From assembly GCF_000332115.1 (NCBI RefSeq), contig NC_020156.1, positions 992,001-1,056,000 of the forward strand: 64,000 nt of DNA. The letters run 5' to 3'. Each line of letters begins with the position of its first letter. Within the stretch, counting starts at the first letter, position 1. Shown in pieces: positions 8,886-18,294 of the stretch. Source of the stretch: Nonlabens dokdonensis DSW-6. GTDB taxonomy: Bacteria; Bacteroidota; Bacteroidia; Flavobacteriales; Flavobacteriaceae. Made by a program: the position numbers and the translations under genes. The notes beneath the pieces were generated by a model that was given only the letters and a program-made list of their open reading frames with translations, searched no databases and was not told the origin of the DNA.

Positions 8886-10622
8886 TTAAATCCTCGCTTG
8901 ATAGGTAAACAAATTATGATACCTGCCTTCTTGAGCAATCAAATCGTCATGGGTTCCTTGTTCTGCAATGCGGCCATTTTCTATGACTAAAATCTGGTCT
9001 GCTTTTCTGATGGTGCTTAAGCGGTGTGCGATGACAAAGGTGGTTCTTCCTTTAGTCAATTGTGCCAGACTTTTTTGAATTAAAGCTTCACTTTCTGTAT
9101 CTAGATTAGAAGTAGCTTCATCTAGAATGAGTACTTTAGGATTTGCAAGAACTGCTCTTGCAATAGCAATACGCTGGCGCTGTCCACCAGACAATTTCAC
9201 ACCACGCTCACCAATTAATGTATCAAGACCATCGTCAAATCGGTCGGTAAACTCGTTAACATAGGCTGCTTCTACAGCTGCGATAAGTTCTTCTTCTGTA
9301 GCATTGGGTCTTGGGAAAAGAATGTTTTGTCGTATCGTACCTTCAAAAAGAAATTCATCTTGTAAAACGACACCTAGATGTTTTCTAAAACTATTCAGAT
9401 TAATCGTTGCGATATCCTGACCATCAATAATAATAGTACCAGACTGCGGATTTAAAAAGGTGGCTGCAAGTCCTGCTATGGTGCTTTTTCCAGAACCGGA
9501 ACTACCTACCAGCGCAATGACCTCACCTGATTTTGCCTCAAAACTGATGTTGTGTAAAACTTCTTTATCTTCTTCGTAGGCAAAAGAAACGTCGTTAAAA
9601 ACAATATGACCATCAAAGTTTTCTAAATGTTCCGTTCGATTGTCTTCATCAGATTCAGGCGTCATATTCATTAATTCTTCCGTCCGGTCCAGACCTGCAA
9701 GAGCTTCTGTAAGTTGGCTCCCTATATTGCTCATTTGCACAATTGGGGCAATCATCAATCCCAATAGAAAAGTAAAGGTTAAAAAATCTCCGATGGTCAA
9801 CTCTTCCATCATAATTTTATAACCACCTATTCCCATAATTCCTGTGGTAGCGAGACCCAACAAAAAAGTCGAAGAACTGGTAATAAATGCTGTTGCAGTT
9901 AAACTCTTTTTCACATTTTGAAACAGTAGTTCTACTCCTTCTTCAAATATTTTATTTTCTTGCTCTTCGGCATTAAATCCTTTGATGACTCTTACACCAC
10001 CTAGAGTTTCTGTTAATCTACCTGTAACCTCAGCATTAATGACACCTCTATTTCTAAAAATGGGTCTTATAAACTTGAATGCCTTTAATGCAATTAGAGC
10101 AAAAATTGCCAACGGAATTAATGTAAATAAAGTCATCGTCCAACTAATGCGTATTAAAAGCACCAATGAAACCACTGCTGTTATCGAGCCACCTACCAGT
10201 TGTATCAGTCCTGTTCCTATTAAATTACGTACGCCTTCTACATCATTCATAATTCGTGAAACTAATGCACCAGATTTAGTATTATCAAAAAACCGAATAG
10301 GTAATGACAATACCTTTTTTTGCACCTGTGCTCTCAATTCAGAGATCAGGTATTGCGCTTGTACACTCAATATTTTAGTAAGAAGAAAGGAAGTTATCGC
10401 CTGAACTAGAATGGCTAATGCTACTGCAGCAACCAGACCTTTGAGGAACTCCACATTTTTATTAGGAATAATATCGTCCATCAAGTATTTAAGCGATAAT
10501 GGTGCTACAAAACTTGCCGCTTTACTGATTACAATTAAAAATAACCCTATAAAAACTAGTCTTCTCCTAGGCCAGATGATGGTCTTGAAGGCACTTAAAA
10601 TACTTACTTTTTTCTCTGACAT
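8886..10622 (-). CDS. ABC exporter, MsbA/LmrA-like (fused membrane and ATPase domains)
   Basis: The 578-residue half-transporter has a six-helix exporter membrane domain (residues about 20-310) and a nucleotide-binding domain. Visible ATPase motifs are Walker A (GSSGSGKST, about 377), the signature LSGGQRQRIAIARA (about 480), Walker B (VLILDEATS) and the H-loop (IAHRLST). It would work as a homodimer in the inner membrane. Homologues flip lipids or export drugs and peptides; the sequence does not tell which. It is a single-gene unit with long gaps on both sides. Confidence 0.93.
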   Translation of the reverse strand: MSEKKVSILSAFKTIIWPRRRLVFIGLFLIVISKAASFVAPLSLKYLMDDIIPNKNVEFLKGLVAAVALAILVQAITSFLLTKILSVQAQYLISELRAQVQKKVLSLPIRFFDNTKSGALVSRIMNDVEGVRNLIGTGLIQLVGGSITAVVSLVLLIRISWTMTLFTLIPLAIFALIALKAFKFIRPIFRNRGVINAEVTGRLTETLGGVRVIKGFNAEEQENKIFEEGVELLFQNVKKSLTATAFITSSSTFLLGLATTGIMGIGGYKIMMEELTIGDFLTFTFLLGLMIAPIVQMSNIGSQLTEALAGLDRTEELMNMTPESDEDNRTEHLENFDGHIVFNDVSFAYEEDKEVLHNISFEAKSGEVIALVGSSGSGKSTIAGLAATFLNPQSGTIIIDGQDIATINLNSFRKHLGVVLQDEFLFEGTIRQNILFPRPNATEEELIAAVEAAYVNEFTDRFDDGLDTLIGERGVKLSGGQRQRIAIARAVLANPKVLILDEATSNLDTESEALIQKSLAQLTKGRTTFVIAHRLSTIRKADQILVIENGRIAEQGTHDDLIAQEGRYHNLFTYQARI

Positions 10623-10938
10623 GTTTAGGAACTATAAATGAGATATGTATTATTTATACCATTAAACACCATTTTGGCATTTATGACAACACTCGATGGA
10701 CTTCAACTAACTTGTTAAGTCCAATATTATAGTATTGCTTTCATTTTCTTAAGCAATTATGGGTCTTAAATTAAATATCGGTATAAAATGATTTCCAAAT
10801 GCTAGTTTTATAACAGACAAAAGAGATAATGTAGATAAATTTGTTGTTTTCCGCTTTCGCGAAAGCGAGAAACAAAACCCTAATTAGATCGCCATTAAAA
10901 CCATCGCATAACTAACGGTATCGATCTAATTCTAATTT
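10623..10938. other. Gene-free stretch with small hairpins and one palindrome copy
   Basis: No credible ORF. It contains two short inverted repeats, TGGACTT/AAGTCCA (10697-10703, 10717-10723) and ATTGCTT/AAGCAAT (10734-10740, 10751-10757). It also holds the 16-bp palindrome at 10852 and a pair ATTAGATCG/CGATCTAAT (10883-10891, 10922-10930) just after the stop of the next minus-strand gene. None has a terminator-like T-tract. Confidence 0.6.
10852..10867. repeat. 16-bp palindrome, copy 4 (exact)
   Basis: Exact palindrome in the gap between the ABC exporter and the sulfotransferase-like gene. Confidence 0.95.
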
Positions 10939-11793
10939 TTAAGCGGTAATGAAGCGTTTTTTTTCATGAGATTTGGAATAATAGTTCATTTCTGATTTCA
11001 TTTTATTGATTTCTTGAGCTGAATAATTTAAATCGAGATGATTGAGAATAGTAGTATCAAATTGTTCTAGAAAATCAGGGTAAGTGATAAGGCATAAATT
11101 CTCATTCTTAAATTTAAGATATTGCTTTCGGTGATTTTCTATTAAGCAAGTTAAGAATTTCTCTTTGCTGTTAAATAGACGATCGTTTCCCACGAAATGT
11201 TTGCGTAAACAATCGACAGGATGATAGAACCAATCTTGCATTCCTCCATTTGATTTTTGAAGTGAAGCAACTACTTCTTCTGTGTTTCTATCGATGTAAA
11301 AAGATTTTGTAGATGGGTACAATTCTTGAAATAAATCTGTCATAAAAATATTCCAAGAAGCCAATTTAAATATCACATATTGTTCTTTTTGTAATGGCTG
11401 GCGGTAGGCATCAATTATAGATTTAAGCTGTTCAAGGACTTCTTTTTTTTCTAGTTCGTAAAATAAATAAGAGAGTAATAAGCCGTTTATGGCTTCAGTT
11501 TCTGATACAATTCTAATTTCTGATGATTTACAGAGCATACGAGACAAAAGTGTGGAACCGCAATGCGAAGTGTGAAAAATAAATCCTTTAAGTTCGAGTA
11601 AATCTTCTTCTTTACATTTCTTAATGTCTTCTAGAATATATGATTTACTAGAATATTGAAGATTTTTTAATTCAATTATACCTTCATTGAAAAAAGGATA
11701 ATCAAATACCTTGGGGTCAATTGCTTCACAAATAGTATGTGGTCGATCACTTACTTGAGTATAAATAGGAAATTTCTTTTGACTTGCGTACAT
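10939..11793 (-). CDS. Sulfotransferase-like P-loop protein
   Basis: The 284-residue protein has a P-loop-like FIFHTSHCGSTLLSRMLCKSSEIRIVSETEAI near residues 72-103. This matches the 5'-phosphosulfate-binding loop and following Ser/Glu region of sulfotransferase-family proteins (TSHCGSTLLSR). A second motif (KSFYIDRNTEEVVASLQ) resembles the 3'-phosphate-binding strand and helix. It lacks a signal peptide, so it is cytoplasmic. The acceptor is unknown, and related P-loop proteins exist that are not proven sulfotransferases. Confidence 0.65.
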   Translation of the reverse strand: MYASQKKFPIYTQVSDRPHTICEAIDPKVFDYPFFNEGIIELKNLQYSSKSYILEDIKKCKEEDLLELKGFIFHTSHCGSTLLSRMLCKSSEIRIVSETEAINGLLLSYLFYELEKKEVLEQLKSIIDAYRQPLQKEQYVIFKLASWNIFMTDLFQELYPSTKSFYIDRNTEEVVASLQKSNGGMQDWFYHPVDCLRKHFVGNDRLFNSKEKFLTCLIENHRKQYLKFKNENLCLITYPDFLEQFDTTILNHLDLNYSAQEINKMKSEMNYYSKSHEKKRFITA

Positions 11794-11902
11794 TATCTGG
11801 AAAGATACAGCATACTTTAATTAAAGTTTAATGAGGTACCGCAAGATGAAAACATAAGACTTGAAATGATTTTTATTTTTAAATGTAGCTCTATTTAGAC
11901 TC

Positions 11903-12038
11903 TAACGGTGAATTGTGTGAGTACTGGCAGATTAAGTGGTAGATTCCTATCATTGTCACTACTAAGTTGAAGTGAACACTAACTATGAAATTTACGACAT
12001 CAACTGCCAGTACTCCTACAAAATGATTGCCCCAGTTA
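11903..12038. repeat. Large imperfect inverted repeat at a gene end (attC-like layout)
   Basis: The core arms GAGTACTGGCAG (11919-11930) and CTGCCAGTACTC (12004-12015) are 12-base perfect complements around a 73-base loop. Weaker pairing continues outward to TAAC (11903-11906) and GTTA (12035-12038). The outer GTTA contains the stop codon of the minus-strand hydrolase gene. This is how integron attC sites sit at the end of cassettes, but the R-box consensus is not fully met. Confidence 0.5.
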
Positions 12039-13289
12039 TTTTCCTTTAAGTTCCTCAATTCTTTTCTTATAGAGATCGTCACCACTTATTTCAAAAGCTT
12101 TCTTTACCTGTTTAATGGCATTAGTAAAGTCACCTTGTGCTTCATAATAATCTGCCATTGAATTATAGGCACTTGCCCTGTTAGGGTAATAATCAATATT
12201 CGTTTTGAAAAACATAAATGCCTTTTCAGGTTGCCCCATTTGTAAATTCATATAGCCATAGCCACTAAACAATTCCTCAATCATTGGAGGGAAAGGATAA
12301 CCGAAATGCGTTGAATAGATTTCTTCTTGTTTTTCCAATAGCTTAACCAATTCTTCTACTGTCGATTCAGGATTATTATATTTTTGTGGAGATTTAAACT
12401 GGTACCATTTAAATAGAAAAATCAACCCATCTCTCATCGTTGGGAGCGGAACTGTACCATGTAAATCTTCATTGTACACCTTCCATGATACATTTAATCC
12501 GCTCTGTTTTTGAGAGGTTGCAAAAGTTGAAAAGTCAATGATGGAACGTGCAAACAAAGTGAATTCTGAAGAGTCGTCCATAATATTCTCCATGGTTATT
12601 TCTTCATCCCACATATGTAGCTGTTCTGCTGCTAAAGACACATAAAGAGATTTACCTTCATAATTTTCTGATCTCAGCTTTTCTTTTGCTTCCTTCAATA
12701 ATTTTTGGTTGTCCCAATCCAAACTTGGATCTATGGCTATATAGTTTTGAAAGAGATGCTTATGATTAATCAGCATATTTACCGTAAACAGTCCTGCATA
12801 TGAATGGCCTATTAATGTACGGTAAGGCGTAGTGGGATATTTATTGTCAATGTATGGGATGAGTTCTTTTTCTATAAATTGGGTAAAGTTTTCAGCACCG
12901 CCAGTTTCTTTATCCATTGCTTGTCCACGCCTCATTTTGATCTGTGAAGTAGTTAAGTCCCGTATCCTGTCAGTTTTGTTAGAAATTCCAATTAGAATCA
13001 TATGAGGCAAATAATGTCCCCAATAATTGTCATAAACTTCTTCTAAATTTTCTTTCAAAGAAAATCCATCCAGCAAATAAACAACGGGATATTTTACACT
13101 ACTATTTGGGTTATAATTCTCAGGGAGTTTAACCCAAAACTCTCGATATTCTTTCAATGTCTCTGAATATAAGGTATCAATAATTTCAGTTTCAAATTCA
13201 CTCGATGGAATCAACTTTGATTGTGCCGATATTTCTTGAAAGACAATAAAGAGCCCTATTGTCAATACTATTTTTAAAATTGTATTCAT
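12036..13289 (-). CDS. Secreted esterase-type alpha/beta hydrolase with C-terminal TPR
   Basis: A 417-residue protein with a signal peptide (MNTILKIVLTIGLFIVFQEISAQ). An esterase-D-like domain (putative esterase family) follows: REFWVKLPENYNPNSSVKYPVVYLLDG, the nucleophile elbow GHSYAGLF (Ser at about 163), and a likely catalytic His in DLHGTVPLP. Residues about 345-415 form TPR-like helices (AYNSMADYYEAQGDFTNAIKQVKKAFEIS). Related proteins cleave ferric siderophores, S-formylglutathione or cell-wall esters. The substrate here is unknown. Its stop codon lies inside a large inverted repeat. Confidence 0.8.
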   Translation of the reverse strand: MNTILKIVLTIGLFIVFQEISAQSKLIPSSEFETEIIDTLYSETLKEYREFWVKLPENYNPNSSVKYPVVYLLDGFSLKENLEEVYDNYWGHYLPHMILIGISNKTDRIRDLTTSQIKMRRGQAMDKETGGAENFTQFIEKELIPYIDNKYPTTPYRTLIGHSYAGLFTVNMLINHKHLFQNYIAIDPSLDWDNQKLLKEAKEKLRSENYEGKSLYVSLAAEQLHMWDEEITMENIMDDSSEFTLFARSIIDFSTFATSQKQSGLNVSWKVYNEDLHGTVPLPTMRDGLIFLFKWYQFKSPQKYNNPESTVEELVKLLEKQEEIYSTHFGYPFPPMIEELFSGYGYMNLQMGQPEKAFMFFKTNIDYYPNRASAYNSMADYYEAQGDFTNAIKQVKKAFEISGDDLYKKRIEELKGK

Positions 13290-13340
13290 TTTATATTTAT
13301 TAAGAGTTGTTAGTTATTTTTTAATTGGTTCACTTTTATG

Positions 13341-14192
13341 TCAACTTTTTAAGACTAAGTCTTCAATTGATTTAAAATTTTTATGACTCGGAACATGTTT
13401 TGAACCTTCTAGCAAGACGGTTTCATGTAGTGATGGGAAAATTTGCTTGGCTCTTTTAATCATTTTTTTACCAGGAAACATAATGTCTTTTTCTGCTGCT
13501 ATAATTGTAATTGGAGTTTTTATTTTGTCAGCAGATTTTCTAGAGATTATAGGTAAAGGAGAAAAATCCATACGGCAATTTTTAAACGTAGTTGCCATAA
13601 ATGTGATTCCAAAATCATCATATTCTGTAAACAGAGCTTGCATTACTTTTTTGATACATTTTTTCTTTCCATTCTTCATAAAAAATTTTAAAGGAATAAA
13701 AACATTAAATAAATTTTTAATTGGGCTACCATTGACTATATAAACCGGCGCTATTAAATATACTTGTTTTATATGTTTTTCATTATATTCTAAAGTCTTT
13801 AGACAAATAAAGCCTCCAAATGAAAACCCTACTAATGTAACGTCTTGTAATTCTAGTGAAATTACGATTTCTGTTAACCATTTTCCATACTCCAGTGAAT
13901 TCATATCTAATCTATTTTCGGCACTTTTAGTAGGTTGAGCCATTACGTCAATAGCATAGACACAATACTTTGAAGATAAGTTGGGAAATGATTCTAAAAT
14001 TAAAGGAGCACATCCTCCTGTTCCGTGAAGCAGCAGTAAAGGAGGATTTTTAGCATCGCCCGTAATAATAATGTTTGTAACTCCGAATGTAGTTTCTATA
14101 AGTTTTTCTGAATATTCAATATTCAGCTCCTTTAATTTTTGATTGTAAAGGCTTATGATTTTTTCTTTTCCTTCTTTTGATTTGAAAAACAT
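13341..14192 (-). CDS. Alpha/beta hydrolase (cytoplasmic)
   Basis: The 283-residue protein shows the oxyanion-hole strand PLLLLHGTGGCAPL (about residue 50), the nucleophile elbow GFSFGGF (Ser at about 122), a late Asp in ITIIAAEKDIMFPG and the catalytic His in EGSKHVPS. There is no signal peptide. It lies upstream of the esterase gene on the same strand with a 51-base gap, so they may share a transcript. The substrate is not predictable. Confidence 0.82.
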   Translation of the reverse strand: MFFKSKEGKEKIISLYNQKLKELNIEYSEKLIETTFGVTNIIITGDAKNPPLLLLHGTGGCAPLILESFPNLSSKYCVYAIDVMAQPTKSAENRLDMNSLEYGKWLTEIVISLELQDVTLVGFSFGGFICLKTLEYNEKHIKQVYLIAPVYIVNGSPIKNLFNVFIPLKFFMKNGKKKCIKKVMQALFTEYDDFGITFMATTFKNCRMDFSPLPIISRKSADKIKTPITIIAAEKDIMFPGKKMIKRAKQIFPSLHETVLLEGSKHVPSHKNFKSIEDLVLKS

Positions 14193-14278
14193 GTACTGTT
14201 TGTGTTTAGGTTACTTCATTACATATAGCACGAGTCGTTTTGCTATTTCATTCTATAGTGAACTATGAATAGTTAAGC

Positions 14279-14881
14279 TTATAACCAGCTGAATCCTAAT
14301 CCTATATTAAAGATCACTGCATCTCTGTCTGCATTTCCACCTAAGGACACATTGCCCAGAACTAGTTTTGACTGCACATTGAGCGCGAAGTTTTTCTTTT
14401 TGTAAATCTCATAACCTGAACTTGCCATAACAGCGGCACCAAAGTTCCAATTGTCATTTACGTCATCTTTAATATCGTATAAGGCAGGCGAATCTATAGC
14501 TAAACCAATTCCTCCATGAATCCACCAACGATCCTTTATCCAATACTGAACAGATGGGATAAATGCTCCAAAATTTCTGTCATTATCTTGAAATTCATAT
14601 ATGTTTCCTGGCAGAGAGGCTGTGAGTGCAAGTTTTTCGTTTAACATATAACCAAACTTTAAATTTGGAAATACAAATGTCCCTTGAGATTTGTCGAAAG
14701 TTTGAATACCTGCGCTATCTTCTATACTGATAATGCCACCACCTACTACAAATTCGAAGATGAAACCATCCCTTTGTGTTGTTGTTTCTGGATTTGTGTT
14801 TTGCGCATATGTTATACTTGATACTAATGTAAAGGCTACACAAGCCAGTCTTGATAAGATTTGTTTTTTGATCGTTTTCAT
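14279..14881 (-). CDS. Outer-membrane beta-barrel protein
   Basis: A signal peptide (ending SSITYAQ, about residue 27) is followed by about 170 residues of alternating amphipathic strands (FEFVVGGGIISI, PNLKFGYMLNEKLALTASLPG, IPSVQYWIKDRWWIHGGIGLAI). The protein ends in NIGLGFSWL, an aromatic C-terminal strand as in OmpW/OmpA-sized barrels. No peptidoglycan-binding domain is present. The role (channel or receptor) is unknown. Confidence 0.7.
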   Translation of the reverse strand: MKTIKKQILSRLACVAFTLVSSITYAQNTNPETTTQRDGFIFEFVVGGGIISIEDSAGIQTFDKSQGTFVFPNLKFGYMLNEKLALTASLPGNIYEFQDNDRNFGAFIPSVQYWIKDRWWIHGGIGLAIDSPALYDIKDDVNDNWNFGAAVMASSGYEIYKKKNFALNVQSKLVLGNVSLGGNADRDAVIFNIGLGFSWL

Positions 14882-14930
14882 AATTGTTCTTTTTTGATTG
14901 ATGATATATTTTGTATTCTTGATTAATACA

Positions 14931-15101
14931 TTAAGAATTTTTTGAGTATTTTAATGCGGCACCAATGGCAATTCCAATGGGAAGCCACAAAGCTATGTTT
15001 GAGCTTAATACACCTAATAATACTCCTGAAACTATGCCTATTAAAAGTCTAATTCCTTTTTTACTTTTAATTGAATTCGTTATTTGATGGTTTTTGATTA
15101 A
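14931..15101 (-). CDS. Possible small Gly-rich membrane ORF without an ATG
   Basis: A minus-strand frame between genes reads ...SKKGIRLLIGIVSGVLLG and ...IALWLPIGIAIGAALKYSKNS before the stop at 14931-14933, giving two glycine-patterned membrane helices. Its composition is protein-like, but the open frame (about 56 codons) contains no ATG or GTG. It either starts at a rare codon (ATT/ATA) or is a decayed remnant. Confidence 0.3.
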   Translation of the reverse strand, partial: LIKNHQITNSIKSKKGIRLLIGIVSGVLLGVLSSNIALWLPIGIAIGAALKYSKNS

Positions 15102-15125
15102 TGATTTTTAATTAAATGAAATTTT

Positions 15126-15713
15126 TTATTTTGAATATTCGATTAATTCCTCCACGTAATTAAAATCACCTTGATTTTGAGTGAGTTTTATGAAAGTTTT
15201 TACAGAAGGTGCATATAAACACACTTCTGTTTCATTTGCACTATATCCTCTAGAATTGGTCGTTTTACCAGTATATTTAATGGTGTAGGCCATAAATGTT
15301 CCGGCTTCTACCGTTTCTTCCTGGTAGGACAGTACTTCTGCATCCTGACTTTGATTTCCTGTAGTTCCGTCCTGGCTCGTCCAATTGTTTTCATACTTCC
15401 ACGTTTTACCTACTTCTAGTGGCCAATCATACTTTGGTGTTTCGCTTGTTTCTGGTTTAACAATGTCAGTAACTGGAATTGTATCCTTACCGATAGTCAT
15501 CCCTAAAACCTCTCCAAATTTTACAACTTGTCTTGTGTCTGTTCCATCTGAGCGAACCTCTCCTTCTGACGTAACACCTTTATATTTCCATACCCATTTT
15601 TCACCCAAACTATAATCAGCCAAAGTGGGTTGTTGAGTTATACTAGATTTTGTGTTGTTATGACAGGCACTAAGCATTACCAGAGCAAATAGTATGATAG
15701 ATTGATTTTTCAT
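15126..15713 (-). CDS. Lipoprotein of unknown function
   Basis: The 195-residue protein starts with a lipoprotein signal (MKNQSIILFALVMLSAC, lipobox LSAC at residues 14-17). The mature part is beta-rich with paired Trp/Tyr segments (GEKWVWKYKG, GKTWKYENNW, AGTFMAYTIKYTG). Such TxGxxW patterns are frequent in Bacteroidetes envelope lipoproteins. No named family is recognised. It is part of the minus-strand run between 11 and 18 kb. Confidence 0.7.
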   Translation of the reverse strand: MKNQSIILFALVMLSACHNNTKSSITQQPTLADYSLGEKWVWKYKGVTSEGEVRSDGTDTRQVVKFGEVLGMTIGKDTIPVTDIVKPETSETPKYDWPLEVGKTWKYENNWTSQDGTTGNQSQDAEVLSYQEETVEAGTFMAYTIKYTGKTTNSRGYSANETEVCLYAPSVKTFIKLTQNQGDFNYVEELIEYSK

Positions 15714-15751
15714 GTTAACTGATTTTATAATTGTTTGATGTATTTTCTGAG

Positions 15752-16462
15752 TTATTCACTTGTATTTCGTAATTCTGCATAAGTGTTTTTCAAATCTTTT
15801 AATGATTCAATTGCATTACTGTAGGCCTCACGATTTTGTGCTATTGTTGTGATTCTAGTCAATACCATATTTTCAAAATAAATGTCTTTACCGTAAGTTT
15901 CTGAAGACATGCCCATATCCCTAAACTTTACGTTTCGCATCAAAAAATTTTCATAATACCCCTCAATTGCCTGTTGTTCTGAAGATTCAAGTTTTTCTAT
16001 AGGGCTAAATGTCTCATATGTTTCAGAGATAGCATTACGTAAGTTTAAATCGTTGAATAATTTTAAATCCCCAGAAAATTTTAAATTTTCATAGGTTATC
16101 ATAACGGGATAAAACTTTTTAGACATAATTAAATAGAATGATTTTGTCGATAATCTAGGGTTACCGTAATCTTTATACAATAAGATTTTAAATACTGTAT
16201 CTAATTCTTTTAGCATCATGGCTGACTCCTCATCTAAAGTTGTGAGCTTTTTGAGGTTACGATCTGCTTCATCATTTAACTGAAAGAGGTATGCATTCCG
16301 CAACTCTAATTTCTTCTCGCTGTTTGAATGTTCGTTAATCGCCAGTGCAATTAGTATCCCTACTATAACTAGAATAATTTCTCCAGTGGCATAAGCAAAG
16401 TAGTTGGCAAACTTATTTTCGGAAAGCATTTTTAGCCTATTTTTTCTAAAGAACTTTATCAT
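15752..16462 (-). CDS. DUF6090-family membrane-anchored protein
   Basis: The N-terminus (MIKFFRKNRLKMLSENKFANYFAYATGEIILVIVGILIALAINE) is the hallmark of DUF6090: a basic amphipathic start, then one membrane helix (about residues 24-42) ending in an Asn-rich boundary. About 190 residues of helical periplasmic domain follow. The family is abundant in Flavobacteriia and its function is unknown. A 24-base gap separates it from the acyltransferase gene upstream, suggesting co-transcription. Confidence 0.85.
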   Translation of the reverse strand: MIKFFRKNRLKMLSENKFANYFAYATGEIILVIVGILIALAINEHSNSEKKLELRNAYLFQLNDEADRNLKKLTTLDEESAMMLKELDTVFKILLYKDYGNPRLSTKSFYLIMSKKFYPVMITYENLKFSGDLKLFNDLNLRNAISETYETFSPIEKLESSEQQAIEGYYENFLMRNVKFRDMGMSSETYGKDIYFENMVLTRITTIAQNREAYSNAIESLKDLKNTYAELRNTSE

Positions 16463-16486
16463 GGTTTATAACTTTTCAAGTGGACA

Positions 16487-17572
16487 TTAGATGGTTTCAA
16501 CTGTTGCTTTGCCACTTTTTTTAAAATTCCATTTCAACCCAAATAAAGGCCTTAAGATTGCAGCTCTTTTAAAAATGAATTCGTAGATAAGAAAACAGAC
16601 TATAAACGTAAACACTGTAATTACTGCAAACTCTAGCATAGGATGAAGATCTAATGGCAAAATGAGTAATGCACCTGCATATAAGACAAACATGTGAATA
16701 ATATACACTGGATAAACAGCTGCACTTAAATAGCTTAATACTGCACTTGGTTTATTAAGGTAACTGTATCCTATTCCTAATAAACCTAATATCCAAGCAT
16801 TAGATTCTATGGTGGTGAGATACATATTTGATATAGATTCATATCCTGTGAAACGAATCCCGAATAGAATGGCAGCTATTCCAATGTATAACCATTTCCA
16901 CTTTGAAACGGTTTGCCAGAATGCGTTACCGCTGTACACAAAAAGAAAACCAAAAAAGAACGCAAGAAAACCCATAAAGAAACCATGCCACGTTTCAGCG
17001 TACAGTTCAAATAACTGTGGTTGGACAACGCCTATTTCTAACATAAAAAATGCTGCTATAGATAATGGTCCTAAAGCATAAGTCATGACTTTTGAAATGG
17101 CTTTCCTAAATTTTCCATTTTCATTGTACTTCAAATAGTAAAAGACAGGTGACAACACAACTACATAGACAACAATATTTTCTAAGAACCATAAATGTCC
17201 CATGTGTGGAAAATAACTCAGTGGCATATTGTAGTAGTACTGAAAAATTAAAAAATGTAATGGAGTGATAGCCAAAATTCCAAACACAAAGGGTAATAGG
17301 ATTCGTTTACCTCGCTCTATAAACAATTGCTTCCAATTTCTTTTTTGCATTGCGAAATACAAACCCATGCCAGACACAAAAAATAACAAAGGTATCCTCC
17401 AAACATTGAGCATCGTCATAGGTTTCCAAAGTCCTACCAAAGCGTCTTCGCTTCTTATAAAACCTATAAACATGGCCCAAGGTTGAAAAATAATAGCTAT
17501 GTGGTAAATCAATAATAGTCCTATAGCAATTACTCTTAACCAATCAATATCGTATCTTCTTTCTGTTGTCAT
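16487..17572 (-). CDS. Acyltransferase 3 family membrane protein
   Basis: The 361-residue protein has about ten membrane helices. It starts with RYDIDWLRVIAIGLLLIYHIAI, the acyltransferase-3 (OafA/YrhL) signature with the conserved helix-1 His. The second motif region (GHLWFLENIVVYVVVL) matches the HLWFL motif of the family. Such proteins transfer acetyl or other acyl groups to exported sugars or lipids. It lies between the DUF6090 gene and the ankyrin lipoprotein gene with 12- to 24-base gaps, so probably in one operon. Confidence 0.88.
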   Translation of the reverse strand: MTTERRYDIDWLRVIAIGLLLIYHIAIIFQPWAMFIGFIRSEDALVGLWKPMTMLNVWRIPLLFFVSGMGLYFAMQKRNWKQLFIERGKRILLPFVFGILAITPLHFLIFQYYYNMPLSYFPHMGHLWFLENIVVYVVVLSPVFYYLKYNENGKFRKAISKVMTYALGPLSIAAFFMLEIGVVQPQLFELYAETWHGFFMGFLAFFFGFLFVYSGNAFWQTVSKWKWLYIGIAAILFGIRFTGYESISNMYLTTIESNAWILGLLGIGYSYLNKPSAVLSYLSAAVYPVYIIHMFVLYAGALLILPLDLHPMLEFAVITVFTFIVCFLIYEFIFKRAAILRPLFGLKWNFKKSGKATVETI

Positions 17573-17584
17573 CGTATTATATGT

Positions 17585-18178
17585 TTATTGAAGCATCATT
17601 GCTACAACAGGACGTGCTTTTTGTAATTCATTAAGATCTAATGCAAACCCCATAGGTTTTAATTGTTGAATTAGCATTTCATAGATAGGTTTCATTTGGG
17701 CAAAGTCTGCCATTGCTGTTTCTCTCGCCGTAGCTCCATAATTATTGCGAGCTGATTTATCTGCTTTTGCATCAATAAGTAATTGTACAATTTCAATACG
17801 TCCAAAGAATGCTGCCGTGTGTAAAGCTGTGCCTCCATCATTGTTTTTTATAGACAAATCTGCATTGGCGTCAATTAATACCTTAGCGATTTCAGGTTTG
17901 TTAAAAGTGGCTGCAGTCATTAATGGTGTAGAACCAGACATAGCCTCTTTTTGATTAATGTCCGTCCCGGCTTCAATATGCTGCTTAACTGCTTCTAAGT
18001 TTCCGATGAGTACAGCTCCGTGAATATCTATACTTGGTTTGGTTGCAGTTTTTACTGTTTCAGCAATAGTATCTGAACTTGTTTTTTTGTCAGATTGTAC
18101 GCATGAACTTGTTAATAAAAGCGTCAAGAATAATGCCTGAATGGTAAATCTAATTGAGATAATTGTTAGTGTATTCAT
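17585..18178 (-). CDS. Ankyrin-repeat lipoprotein
   Basis: I prefer the ATG at 18178 over the longer frame from 18223. It exposes a lipoprotein signal (MNTLTIISIRFTIQALFLTLLLTSSC, lipobox TSSC). The mature protein has three to four ankyrin repeats (IHGAVLIGNLEAVKQHIEAG, GSTPLMTAATFNKPEIAKVL, GGTALHTAAFFGRIEIVQLL). Periplasmic ankyrin proteins usually mediate protein binding; some are linked to catalase maturation or H2O2 tolerance. It is the first gene of the minus-strand run divergent from the AraC/TPR regulator. Confidence 0.82.
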   Translation of the reverse strand: MNTLTIISIRFTIQALFLTLLLTSSCVQSDKKTSSDTIAETVKTATKPSIDIHGAVLIGNLEAVKQHIEAGTDINQKEAMSGSTPLMTAATFNKPEIAKVLIDANADLSIKNNDGGTALHTAAFFGRIEIVQLLIDAKADKSARNNYGATARETAMADFAQMKPIYEMLIQQLKPMGFALDLNELQKARPVVAMMLQ

Positions 18179-18294
18179 AATTGTAACTTGTAGTGATTTA
18201 TAACTTGATTTTTGTTTCCACAAAGATGCGACACCAAGCTAGTTGACTGATAATCTGCATGAAGCGTATTGTATAAAGTTTGATGAGAGGTTGA

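Noticed and set aside
11891..12085. 64-residue minus-strand ORF
   Set aside because: It overlaps the esterase gene end and the large inverted repeat; the peptide reflects the repeat rather than a gene.
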